Below are positions 45,891 through 58,214 of a stretch of DNA of 64,000 nucleotides, one piece after another. Made by a program: the position numbers and the translations under genes. The notes under the pieces were generated by a model. It was not told where the DNA came from, made no database searches, and worked only from the letters and a program-made list of their open reading frames with translations. This stretch comes from Blasia pusilla (taxonomy: Eukaryota; Marchantiophyta; Marchantiopsida; Blasiales), in the NCBI GenBank assembly GCA_050084515.1, contig CM114274.1:11346001-11410000 (forward strand), read 5' to 3'. Numbering within the stretch: position 1 is the stretch's first letter; every line of letters begins with the position of its first letter.

Positions 45891-47960
45891 GTATATTTCC
45901 ATAGATTGACATGCTTCCTATGGAAGTTCTTTTCTATGTAGGTCCCACCTTGAATTTTCCCTTCCAGCTTATTCCCCAACTTGCTTTCGTGTTCCATATA
46001 CCCCGTTTCTTCCTCCCTCTACCTCCACCTCCACTTCCTCCCCTCTTATTGTCCCACTCATCTTCCATCATGAATTTCCAATGTGGGTCCCATCTCTTGT
46101 AGTCCATGTTCGTGGACATATTCAAATTTTTCCGTTGAACTTGTCCATTTTAGGGATGGACTCGTCCATTTTTGTGCAATATACCATTTGTTGAGAGTAG
46201 AGTAATGGTTGGTACCATTACATCACGGAGTTGATTGCTAATGGGAAGATATATCTTCAAAAGATAAACATAAAGGAATATGCAGCCAATATGCCAAGAT
46301 AGCAAGACAACAAGACAAGGTGGAGATTCTTGAAGAAATAACTTATCTCAAAGTGAATGAGATTTATGGATGGATGACTCAAGTAGATAAAGGATTGAAT
46401 GAAAAATATATTTCTAGAAGTGTAAAAAGGAGCATGTCCCTGACTCATACATGATATTGGAGAGAGTCTCTCTAGAAGGAGTAGCATATTTTTGGAGGAG
46501 ACTTGGTAGATAATGGTTAATTGTATGTACTTTGTTGAGAGATAAAGAGGACAAAGACATGCTTGGTGAGAGTAGACATGGGAGAGGGAGTGAGAAGCAC
46601 TATCATTTGTACCTGTTATTTTTATCTATTGTGAAGTTATTAAGAACTCAAATGTTTTCATTAAGAACTCAATTTTTTTTCATTAAGAACTCAAATGTTT
46701 TCAGCTATGAATGTATCTCCTCGAGTGGAGTGAACCACATGACTTGTTTGCATTTGCATATGATATGACTTCATGGTTATCTCTTCTAAGAAATAGCTTC
46801 TAGATGCATTCATTCCACAACACACATCTCTACATTTCAAGGTCTCAAAATGCTTTTTCAATCCATTCTATAATAGCGAAACTAAATGATTTTCACCATT
46901 ATCTAGTGAGAAAAGTGGCCCAAGATTTCTGCTATCCATTATTATTATTCTCTACATTATTGATTATCCTCTAACATGCCCTTCTAGAGAATTCTTTTTG
47001 AGAAGACTCTGTCCATCTCCACTTGCTCTTATGCGGATTGAACTCCCATAGAAAATTTAGAATTACATTTCTAGTCCATTGAAACCTACATATCAATATG
47101 GTCTATCTAATTTTCTCTATCTTGCATGAATAAAATATGTAAATATACAGTCAAAAGGAATAGAAATAACCATGACTTATTTATAAAATGCTCCATTGAA
47201 GCCATCCCACCTCCTAGATCTATTCTCCTTTTGAAAGAGTGTTGTCATGGTGGCCCTTGGAATTAAGGAAAAAAAATGCATGTGTATAACCATCAATGAT
47301 TCTTAAAAAAACCAAGGAAGTTAGAGCGCTTGCATTGCCTTATATGTAGTTGTTGTGATGACGTCATAGTCTACATTCCCTACGGACGTATTTTGGAAGT
47401 GGGGCATAATGGCATTCCGTATGGCGTTACAAGATGTGCACCCACACATTACAAATAGTTATCCATTTCATACTTGATGCACAATCTTGAAGCAAAGAAA
47501 CATTTTCCCACATTGTTGGATCTCCATACTCGGTCAACTGAATCACCTTATGCAATCTGGCTAGCCTTGCTCTACAACTAGAATAGATAGTATCCAACCA
47601 ATTCTCCCAATATTTGTGCCCAACTAGAATCCATATTATCCAACCAATATTTGTTTTCTAGTTTTCTATCTGCTCACTTTTCTCGAGTAGTGTATTTTCT
47701 AGAACAGTCTAGCAGTGCTACCAGCAAAAGGAAACCAGGTGCAATCAATGCTATGTATCCAAGAATGTATTGGAAATACAACCTCCATCTCTCCAAACAC
47801 ATATTATCCTCTCCAAACACATGAAAACTCTCATCATGTTTTAATAACTCAACTCATCATATTCAAAATATATTTGGGTTCATTTAGAGGGGCTCTAAAA
47901 AAGAAAGAAAGACAAGATAGGAGATAACCGAAGAAATACTAAGAACCAATAAAAAACACG
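45891..47960. other. AT-rich intergenic DNA, no supported gene
   Basis: Includes a pyrimidine-rich strand segment near 46010-46070, whose opposite-strand Gly-rich frame is accidental, and a short AAGAACTCAA direct repeat near 46645-46695. Nothing else recognised. Confidence 0.4.
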
Positions 47961-48123
47961 TTGAATCGTAAAATCGCAACCAACTCACATCCAACGGGCA
48001 CGTTCCTATCACCCTTACGAACCTGTTGTCCAGCCACCGCCACCACCTTTCTACCACCCTCCGATCGGAAGGCGTGGTTCAGAATATATCAATTCTTAGT
48101 GTGGGTCCTATGGAAGTCGAAGC

Positions 48124-48492
48124 GTGGATATGAGCAATTCCCCTACATGCACGCATTGTTCGAATCATCTGGGCTGTCCGGAAAGATCTCAGATGAAATC
48201 ACCAGATCCTGCTCCGCTGAATGCACCCTCCGAACCTTGTGCATCTCCGAGGCACTCCGCACTTACGCCAGCCGATAGCACGTACTCCGGAGCTCCGCAT
48301 CGAGATCTGCCCTCGAGCGTGGAGTTCAGCACTCATGCAGAGATGGAACCAGACTCTCAAGGGCTTGGCAAAGACACACAGTGCTCTGGCATAACTCCGA
48401 CACTAGGAACGACTAGTATATGCTCCAGCATTCCTAGCTCTCCACAATATTCATTTCCTAACTGGTGTAGAGCCGTGCACGATCTGTTTTAG
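48124..48492 (+). CDS. Hypothetical Ser/Pro-rich ORF, 122 codons
   Basis: A GC-rich island (47960-48500) between AT-rich flanks. This frame is Ser/Pro/Thr-rich with SPDPAPLNAPSEP near the start and PSSPQYSFPNWC near the end; a second frame from 47961 overlaps it. No signal peptide, membrane helix or domain is recognised. It could be an exon of a low-complexity regulatory protein or chance. Confidence 0.25.
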   Translation: MDMSNSPTCTHCSNHLGCPERSQMKSPDPAPLNAPSEPCASPRHSALTPADSTYSGAPHRDLPSSVEFSTHAEMEPDSQGLGKDTQCSGITPTLGTTSICSSIPSSPQYSFPNWCRAVHDLF

Positions 48493-49507
48493 TCATCATT
48501 TTTCTTCCTGTCCGCGCAATTAAAATAGTTTTTTTTCGTCTTGCAAACGCTCCATTATTTTTAGAGATTACACCGATCGCTGACGGAGATATCATTAGGA
48601 GAGTTATAAATCAGTTAATTTTCACCAATAGTTTTTTCAAAACAGAGAAAGGATTTTTTTTCGAGCGTGAAGTGAGAAGCTGGGTTCAAACAATTCCCAA
48701 CAAAGATTTCCCACGTAGAAAAGGAGACGCCGGAGAAGGATTTTCAACGAGGGGAAGAGATGTTTTTTGATCGATTTGATACTGGGCACGGTGCGTTTGC
48801 AAGTCTCAGGTAAATGCACGTGATTGAAGATTTCATGGAAGCATTGTTTTCTTAATATGTTGGACGTTAAGTAACTAGGACTCAGAAGCGCGTCTTGAAG
48901 CTTTTCGAGTATTGACTAGATCCTCGGTAATAAGTATCACACGCACGGACTGAGTACTGGCATCGGATGCTATAGAGGGCAGAAACATGAAAGTGGTGTT
49001 AAGTAGCGTTAGAGGAATTTCTGAGCAGTCGAGTATAGAGTTGAAGTACAAAGCTCCCATTCGAAGGAGCACAGATTTCGGTGGATTCGCAACTCCATTT
49101 ATCAAAAATCAATATTTTTCGGGGACGCTCCTTCACTTCCGGATCAGACTGTACTCGTCAGGCTCATCGTTCGTAGATCAGGCGAGAAAGAAATGAAGAA
49201 AATACCAATTGAGACAAGGGAGCGACAATACACAGACATCACGCGATCCTGGGGAGGCAGGAGATGATGGGATTACTCATTGAATCCCACATTTTTGTGT
49301 ACTTGTCAGTGACTATCACAAGCCAATTTCGCTCTTCGATCGAAATCTCTTATATGGAAGCAAAAAAGTGCTTCCCTCCTGGACCAAAAGAATCTCATTG
49401 CAATACTATCCGGAACTTTAAGGACTTTGGGTAGTAACTGTAGGCTGCTGAATGTGACCAGTATGTCCGGGTCACAGAATTTCATAGTAGCAGATGATTT
49501 CGAAGCA
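48493..49507. other. Intergenic DNA, nothing recognised
   Basis: No credible frame; this is the 3' flank of the minus-strand receptor pseudogene. Confidence 0.4.
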
Positions 49508-51444
49508 TTAGAGGACTGAGTTTGATTGTCCGAGATCGGATTCACTTGACTCTAATCTAAGCAGATCGGTCAGAAGATAGCGAGGTAAATTGGACAGAAA
49601 CACACGTGATGGTTTCGAAATCGGTACAGGAAGCATCATAGAACGCCCAGCCAAGATTTCGACAACTCGTTCCATTGTTGCATCACTAGGGTCGGGATGA
49701 CAACACAGAAGACCTAAAAGAAGAAGTATCTCCATTTGCTTCGGGTCGAGATTTCCCTCCAGTGGCTTGGTCTACCCCGCCCAGCGAATTGCCTTCACAA
49801 AGGTTATTCCACACCCAATCTGTAAGGGAAACTTCATCTGGTTACAACTGAGGATTGAAAGCCCTCCTCCCACAAGCGACCTCTTAGGCGACTACTCCAA
49901 ACGCGTATACATCAGTCTTTTCTGTGAAGTTTAAAGTGGAGGGCACTTCGGGGCCGATGTAACCTGGCGTTCCAGCAACTATCGTAGTCTGTGGGATCTT
50001 TGTATGTTCGATAATCCGCGCGAGCCCGAAGTCACCTAGCATAGCATTGAAGCTATCGTCGACTCAGCATGATGTTGCTGGATTCTACGCCTCGATGAAG
50101 CACCTGCTGACGACAACGCTTGTGTAGATACTGAAGAAGCTCCCGCTGTTCCAGCGACGATCTTGAATCGTACATCCCAGGGTAGTATATATCCATCAGC
50201 AGGTCTGAATAGGACGTGATCCAAGCTGCCATTGGACTTGAGTTCAGATACAAGAAAGAAATCTCCTTCTGAATTGAACGATGTCTCGGTGTCAGATCTG
50301 GCTGATATTCGTCACCTCGGCTAAGAACTCTTTCTTACCCTGACTGGATTTCTTCTTCACCTTCTTCACCGCCACCAACTGTTGTGTTCTAGGAATCTTT
50401 CAGCGATATACATCAACAAACCCCCATGTCCTAGTTTCGACTCTTCATCGAAACCATTGGTGGCCAAAAAGAGCATATTGTAAGTGAGGCTGGACCCTCT
50501 CTGGCTATGGACTGAATTCGAAGCTAGCGCCGGGCTTTAAGACAGGGCGACGGTAGTTTTGATGGATTTAAATAGTCCGGTGGAATGATCTGAGTGGAAG
50601 GGAGAGAACTTGGAACTTCGGATTTGGACAGAAGATTAGAGGAAGGAAGGAAAATAACTATGGAGCCTCCAATCGTACACTCTGTAGTAATTGCGGCGTT
50701 TGCAATTGCCGTCCGATCCCGAGAATCCCACCCAATCCAGCTCCTCGTCGAAGATGTCGAAGAGATCCACGTGAAACTTGAGGAATGGTACCTATGAAGC
50801 TGATCCAAACCTCAAGAATCATCTGCAACGAGTCGTAATCAATCCGAGAGAACACCTTACGAAAGAAAATAGTCAGACCAATGTCATTTAAAAATCTGGC
50901 GACATTTGATTCCATGCGTTCAATGTCTATTGCTACGTGAGATGAAGGCTTATCGAATAAGTTCGGGAACGTGTCAAACTCAATATCCAATGTTTTAATA
51001 CCATTTGACGCCATCATGTTGGTATGCCCCCAAAAACGCTCCAGAATCTGTGACCCAGGATGAGTTGGCGAAGATCACGAAGATTATTCCATCGCCTGGC
51101 GAGATGTACGCTTCCCTTTTTGTCTCATTCCTGAAGGAGAACTTCGGTTTTATTTTGAAACTGAAAGAGGCAGTTTCGATAGTGGCAAGGTTCTGGACCT
51201 GGAGAGGATCACTATGAAGACCCACTCCAACAGAAGAAGGCTCGAAGTCATCAGGATTTTCAGGTAGGCTGGAGTGATCCGGCGCGAGCTTAAATTCAGC
51301 TCCACTGCTCCAGGCGTTTAGGGTACATACCATTCGAGGGTGTCGATCCACAAGAAAAGTCTCCTCGGACGTCAATAGATAACGCGGATGCCATAGCTGG
51401 CTTGTCTCCTTGGAGCTCGAGAATCATTACCAGGACTTGGTCAT
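49508..51444 (-). pseudogene. Heavily degenerated LecRLK pseudogene
   Basis: Reverse-strand member of the family. A start-like GGGAATG at 51442-51448 is followed in another frame by a signal-peptide remnant (VLVMIL) and LSIDVRGDFSCG. The lectin domain then runs in three frames: 50995-51375 (SVGVGLHSDPLQV, SPGDGIIFVIF), 50658-51017 (KTLDIEFDTFPNLFD..SSHVAIDI) and a third frame with DIFDEELDWVGFSGSDGNC. The CxC is lost. The membrane helix region is absent between linker (about 50530) and kinase (about 50450). Kinase fragments include VAVKKVKKK, LHRGVESSNIML (about 50070-50110; the HRD Asp replaced by Gly), GDFGLARI and the C-tail 49508-49735 (MEILLLLGLLCCHPDPSD). Many indels and stops; no product expected. 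Confidence 0.9.
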
Positions 51445-53589
51445 TCCCCCCCAGGTAGCGTCTGTCCGCGCTCAGAAGTTAAACATTCAATCTATGATCG
51501 AAAGGAAACACCGCGTTTTATCGACATAAGGTCTGCCACGTCCAAATTGCTTCAATTTGCGCAGTTTTTGAAGTGGACCACCACAGAAGTCCAAAACTGT
51601 CAGACCACACGATGTTTTCTCATGGATTCGTATCGCGTACTTCGGATCGACGTGACTGCGGAGCTCCTGCCATGGCCATGTTTCCGGGACTTTACTTCTC
51701 TACTATACATCCATTCTCAGTTGGACTTAAAATTTTAACTCGCCCGAGACTCCACGAGAGAGGATATCTAGCTAGATGTTCAATTCCTGAACATTGCAAA
51801 AGGTTGAAGTTAAGCGACAAACATCGAAAACGCCACTTCTCGATCATTTCAAGCGTCAGCATTTCAAAATCCAGATCACCTGCTGCTGCTGCTTCAACAG
51901 TAACTAGTAACTGTCACCACATATAGTGTAGTAAGTGACTGAGCTGCTTGAAGCCTGGAAGTGTACATTTATCTGTACAGTATCGACTTATTGAACGCTG
52001 TAGATACAAGATATTGACTAATCAACTAGTGCCTCTTCTTGCATGGAAGCTTACAGGAGTCCATCGACCGTCGTCACAAAGTTGCTGCTCACCGGTACTT
52101 CGACTTTTCAAGAGCACGTAGGTCTGGATTGAACATTCCATAATCTACGATTTACAACGACGTTCTCAGGCCTAGAGTTCCTGCTCACTAGCACGTTCGA
52201 GTTTTCAAGTTAAGAGCACAAAGGTCTTCAGTTAACGACCGCTTCTGAATCTACAAGTTACAACAAGTGAACCACTTTCAATCATGGATGATTCTAAGCA
52301 ACCCGTCGCCGAACTTCGCGACAGGCTATCCACGGACTTGCGAGTACAGGTTGAGCAACCCAAGATTTTCCTTACTTGATTCCCGAGGAGGTGCATTGGA
52401 TTGGAATGTCCCACCGCTTAAGCTCGAGAGCCTTGCGTCACACTTCTGAAAACGCTTTCGCCAAGGCCGGCATGGGGATTTCACGGCCTTCCCATTTGGA
52501 GATCGTCTCTCCGATGTTGGCCGGAGTCACCGCTCGTGAAGCCTTCGCTTTGCACTGCTCAACTAACCCACCCCACACATGGTTCCATTATATAAACCTG
52601 CACGCGTATCCCAGAAAACGGAAGACAAGATTCCTTTCTTCTGTCATCGCCTCCTTCCAGCGGCGATCACGCGGAAGGATGTCGTAACGATTTCTCGCAC
52701 TGTTGCGTCTATTCCATGACTCTAGACAGTCTAGTCCTACCGGAAAGTAGGAGTCGCGCCATGAAATTCTGGCGCCTGATTATGCCCACAAGGCGGCGAA
52801 CTGCAACGACATGAAACCTGGTTTGGGGCTCCCCAACCCACAACCATCGAATTTCCTTAAACCGTAAGCCACCAAAATTCGCACTCAGCTGAGAAGTCAC
52901 ATTTTGGAGGATGGAGAGACAAAGCATTTCTACTCCTCCGCCATCACTCCATCAGCCTAAGCAGGTTGGCCTAAGCACGATCAGTTTTTTTTATTAAAAA
53001 CAACAAGCAACAATGGGGGGAGAAACTGAGAAAGGCTGATTTTTGGGGTGGTGTTAGAGATACGCTTTTCCTAAAGATGACGATTTTGTCGATTGTCCTG
53101 GAAAGCAAACTTGTTCGGACTGCACAACAGACATGTTCAGACTCATGCATGTCGAAACCCAATAGAGTTAGAGCGAATGCAGCCGTGCATGAATCAATGC
53201 ATGCATGCCTGCACTAGAGTTGTGGGTCTAAGGGGGAGTTTTTTTAACACCTTGGTATTAACAAGCCACTACCGTATTGACAACTGAATTTCCAAAAAGT
53301 TACCCATAAGTTACCCAAAACATATGCGATGTGAGAGTTTAGCGAAAGGAATGGAAAAAACTTTGCAATTTAATAGATTTTAAAAAAATTTGGAAATAGG
53401 AAATATCTATATTATGGGAGGTGCGCGGGTAACCAGAAAAATGTTTCATATAAAAAAAATTTATTTGTAATATCATTACTATTTTCTCTTCACCTCACAA
53501 CAAGAAAATGTTTCACATATAATGGGCAGCAAGAAAAAAAAATTTAATTTATCTGCAATATCATGAATCTTTTCCCTCCGCCGGCCATA
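51445..53589. other. Intergenic DNA, no supported gene
   Basis: Balanced composition to about 52950, then AT-rich. Small frames include a 32-codon MDDSKQPVAELRDRLSTDLR ORF starting at 52284, followed by a frame at 52376-52687. Neither has recognised similarity. Confidence 0.35.
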
Positions 53590-55170
53590 TTCTAGTTTTT
53601 CAAACCATTTTTTGTTTCCCGTGCATTGCACAAGTACCTTTTCTATATTATTATGGGAGAGTGTCTACTTGAATTGCAAACATCTCTCCGCTTGACACGT
53701 GACAAGTGGATCTTTTCCCTTTGCGGGCAATGGGCAGCAAGAAACAAATTTGAATTTATGTGCAATATTATAATTTGAGAGTGCCTTCTTGATTTGCAAA
53801 CACCTCTATGCTTAATAGATGACAAGTGCATAACAAGAAAATATTTCACAAGTTATGGGCAATAGGCAGCAAGAAAACAAATTTGAATTTATGTGCAATA
53901 TTATAATTTGAGAGTGTCTTCTTGATTTGCAAACACCTCTCTGCTTGACAGGTGACAAGTGCATAACAAGAAAATATTTCACAAGTTATGGGCAATGGGC
54001 AGCAAGAAACAAATTTGAATTTATGTGTAATATTATTAATTTTTTCTCTTCACAGACTATACACTAGCTCTTCAAAAAAAATTCATTTCCGTGTATTGCA
54101 CAACCACCTTTTCTATATTATTATGGGAGAGTGTCTTTTTTGATTTGCAAACACCTCTCTCCTTGACACGTGACAAGTGCATGACAAGAAAATGTTTCAC
54201 AAGTTATGGGCAATGGGCAGCAAGAAACAAATTTGAATTTATGTACAATATTATTAATTTTTCCTCTTCACAAACTAAACACTAGCTCTTCAAACATTTT
54301 TTTATTTCCCGTGCATTGCACAACCACCTTTTCTATATTATTATAGGAGAATTCCTTTTTGATTTGCAAACACCTCTCTACTTGACACGTGACGAGTGCA
54401 TAACAAGAAAATGTTTCACAAGTTGTGGGCAATGGGCAGCAAGAAACAAATTTGAATTTATGTGCAATATTTTTAATTTTTTCTCTTCACAGACTAAACA
54501 CTAGCTCTTCAAACATTTTTTTATCTCTCGTGCATTGCACAACCACCTTTTCTATATTATTATGGGAGAGTGCCTTTTGATTTGCAAACACCTCTCTACT
54601 TGACACGTGACGAGTGCATAACAAGAAAATGTTTCACAAGTTGTGGGCAATGGGAAGCAAGAAACAAATTTGAATTTATGTACAATATTATTATTTTTTT
54701 CTCTTCACAGACTAAACACTAGCTCTTCAAACATTTTTTTATTTCCCGTGCATTGCACAACCACCTTTTCTATATTATTATGGGAGAGTTCCTTCTTGAC
54801 ATGTGACAAGTGCATAACAAGAAAATGTTTCACAAGTTATGGGCAATGGGCACAAGAAAAAAATTTGAATTTATGTGCAATATTATTAATTTTTTCTCTT
54901 CACGGACTATACACTAGCTCTTCAAACACTTCTTTATTTCTTGTGCATTGCACGGGCACATTATCCATATTATTATAGGAGAGTGCCTTCTTGATTTGCA
55001 AACACCTATATGTTTGACACGTGACAACTAGATAGCATGAAAGTGTTTTACATGTTATGGGAAAAGAGAAAAAAATTTGAATTTATATGCAATATCATTA
55101 ATCTTTTCTCTTCACGGGCTATACATTAGACCTTCAAACACTTTTTTATTTCTCGTGCATCGCACATTCA
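53590..55170. repeat. ~220-bp satellite-like tandem array
   Basis: Units contain TTCTATATTATTATGGGAGA, GATTTGCAAACACCTCT, TTGACACGTGACAAGTGCAT, AAGAAAATGTTTCACAAGTT, GGGCAGCAAGAAACAAATTT and CCCGTGCATTGCACAACCACC-like words. The first word begins at 53641, 54111, 54331, 54550, 54768 and (variant) 54963. Spacing is 218-220 bp in the core, with shorter ~130-bp internal repeats at 53769-54000. The word GTGCATTGCAC is itself a short inverted repeat. Open frames inside are repeat artefacts. Confidence 0.85.
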
Positions 55171-57434
55171 TCTTATTAGTTAGATTTGAAACAACTTTTG
55201 TTGGAGACAAATTCAAATGCAGCTGGTTTAGGTGCTCTTAATGTTGAGCTGTGAATCAAAGAACACACTTTCGACAACCCTCTACCCTCTACATGGAAGA
55301 ATAAAAATAATAAAGAAAGTAGCCTTCATTATAGGGTCTAGAGAGTTTCTAAAAAAGTGGCGATGTAAGTATTTTCCAAGAAATTTGCAGGTATGTAGGT
55401 TGGTTTTCCCTCAAAATAGAGGGTCCCCAAGCAGTTTTACTCATAAGAATTGGAACATTCTTTTTGTTCCTTTCAGTTTTCAATTTTAATTCACTATGGT
55501 TACTTTCATATCTAGCAACACCTAACAATAATTGGCTACAAGCACTAGTGTCATTACTGATGTAAATGTCCAGATGCATGAAACAAATGGCCTTAACAAA
55601 TCTACTAGTATGATGGAGTTCAAGGAGGGATAAACTTATTTACATTATTGTCTTCCCCTCCGATCTTGTCTTCAAAGTTGCATAAGGAATAAAATTACCC
55701 AAGCATGGAGCTAGTGACACTCATTATGTGGCCAGTACTGGGCCTAGCCCATATCTATGTGAGGGGTGGATGTTGATTTACCTAGCCCGGGTGTATGTTC
55801 AAGTGCAGGGGTTTAAGCTCAGGCAGACCACCCGCGCATGTTCAAACTTGTCCCTTACTTCTTAATGACCCGGTGCCCATGCGGCCGGCTCCTTGCACGG
55901 TTGCTAAGAATACGGAAATAAATCCTAATACGGTCACAAACCTTGCGACCGGCCCGGGACCTCGGCCGTATGGAACCGGGTCCTAAATATAAAATTTTAA
56001 TTTTGGTGTCAAAACTATTCCTAGGTGATAATGTATGCCGGGATACTAGAGGAAATTATCCCTCCCTATAGTTGTGCATACAAAATTTCCAACTACTCCC
56101 TAAACATGATAAACAAGGAGAATAAATTTTTTTTTAAAGAATTGTTTAGTTTAGGATTTGGATGAAAAAATCCTAGCATCAAGCTTACCCGAAAAATTAA
56201 TTAAACTACAAAGAGAGGGATGAAAAAAAATTGAAATATGAGTTTTCTATTTTAATGAATTTTTTAGGCGAAAAGCTTGATATGGATTCCATAGAGTCGA
56301 TATATGGACTACTTGTTATGGACGTATGTCTCTCTCTAGGACGTGTGTGGGGCGGATAAACGCACCCTTAACCCAGATTGTAAACCGCAATAAGCCTGGG
56401 AGGGCAAGATCGGGCCGTAACGCCCTCCACAAATTCATCCCCCTCCCAACCCGCAGCATGGTGCGGGTTGGGAGGGGGTATCATGTACCATTTTCGTCCA
56501 TTTTAGTGCAATCATAGAATCCACATGAAACCAAGGTATAATACAAGCATCCAAAATTACTTACGTCAAAATACCAAAATACCACAGCCAACTTCATAAT
56601 CCATTACATGCCCTTACTTCAATCCCCCTAGTTATTAGATATGATTGAGGCACCAAACCAAAAACCTTTTGGGACCTTTTCACTTTTTTTAACTCTAACT
56701 CTGAAGGAACTCCAAAGATTCCTACTTCTCACCTTTAATCCAAATTATCAGTTAGACCCGTTTGGGCATGTTGGGAAGAGTTGCGCTTTTGTATTTGTCC
56801 AAATCCTAGTGGCATTTGCTCAAAGTAATCACCTACTTTTCAACACCAAGTTATTCATCATAAGTATGTTGGTGAAACCAATACACGACTCCCTTAGAAT
56901 CACAAAACACTCACCGAAATTCCAACCTTCTCAAAATCCACTCTTTTGAAACTCACTACAATACTAGACTTCCACTAAGTCTACTAGCATATGCAATTCG
57001 GATGTTAGATATATGTCCAATGCGGAGCTCATGTAGTTGCCATGAGGACTTTGCTACCTCTAGGGTAGCATGCTAAAACTCACGTAGACCTTTAAGAAAA
57101 TTGGACGATGGAGATGAAACGGATAAACATAAAACAAATTGAGGAATAGGGGGAGGAGTCATACGAAGTCAAGGTTCTCACGATAATAGTCGCTCACTGC
57201 TAAGCGCGTCTCTCTTTCTTCCTCTCTCCACGCATCTCTCCATGTCTCTGCCATCGTGTATCTAACCCGCGAGGTGTAGGTCACAAGGATATGACAGGCA
57301 CTACTTCTACTTGTTGAGTACAGTAGGGTATCTCACATTGCATGACGTAGAGGTGGCAAAGACGCTTGGTATATTAGCACCTCCTCCGGGCACTCTCTCT
57401 TTAGAAACGGCACAAATCCATAAGCACTTTTCGT
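55171..57434. other. Intergenic DNA, no supported gene
   Basis: AT-rich with GC-rich islands at 55730-55985 and 56380-56480 (an inverted CCCTCCCAACCCGC / GCGGGTTGGGAGGG pair at about 56441-56477). Mobile-element fragments are likely, but none was identified. Confidence 0.4.
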
Positions 57435-57953
57435 CTAGGGATGTCGTATAACTTTTTGCATTTTGGGTAATCGAAGTCCGGCCAGTTCCGGATTGTCAGT
57501 GCGCAGCAGCCTCGTATCTTCATTCAGCAGTTCAGTTCCAAACAGTTCAAAACTGTTTGAAACTACACGATGAAGCAAGCTTTGTACGGAGCACATTCTC
57601 AGCAATTTCAGCCAACTCTTGATGAAAGCGAGGAAATTTGCAGCAAACCTCTTGTTGTATGCCAAGTTTCAGGGTTTTGGAGGCGCTTTAGTGCCGATAG
57701 GGACATCGATCATAGTTGAAAGAATTGGTGAAAAATCCTGAGGGGTGGCTAATTTCGAAGAGCGAATTTGACAACAATAGTACGATTCACCATGCGTACA
57801 GAAACTGTATAGAGAAGATTTCTTACTGTCAAACCAGATTATCCCCAAACAAGTGATTGTGGCGAAAGTCCCGTAGCCGAGAGAGAGGAACGAGACAAGA
57901 AGCTCGGAGAATCTGCGTCCATACCAGGAAGATTGGTAAACCTTCAAAAACAA
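57435..57953 (-). pseudogene. Unrecognised ~172-codon frame with one in-frame stop
   Basis: Two minus-strand frames (57669-57953 and 57435-57665) are in the same phase, separated by a single TGA at 57669-57671. No ATG opens the frame, so it may be an exon or 5'-degraded. A hydrophobic stretch (FSELLVSFLSLGYGTFATIT) looks like a membrane segment. No family is recognised. Confidence 0.25.
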
Positions 57954-58214
57954 GAATGGCTGTTCTTCAAAATTGCTTGTAAGGAAACAGTCTGTACGAG
58001 CGGTAGATAACTATCCACCTGAGCAGACTGTAGTTTCATCTGAAGAGTTTCATTCTCAGAAAAAGTCTTGTGCGTGTGTGTAACGTATCGATACAGGTCG
58101 GGAATGCTATTGATTCCTTACTCTAGTCTTGCAAGACTCTTCAGATGACCCTCCCGATCACCTGTGACTGATTAATCTGAAGGGTACTTTGGAACATAAG
58201 ATGGCTTCATCCGA

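Noticed and set aside
46009-46102. Gly-rich RNA-binding-like peptide on the minus strand (about 45934-46125)
   Set aside because: Encoded by a pyrimidine-rich simple-sequence tract; no RNP motif.
54091-54978. Repeated ORFs with LWESVFFDLQTP-type text
   Set aside because: Produced by the ~220-bp tandem array; the frame drifts between units.
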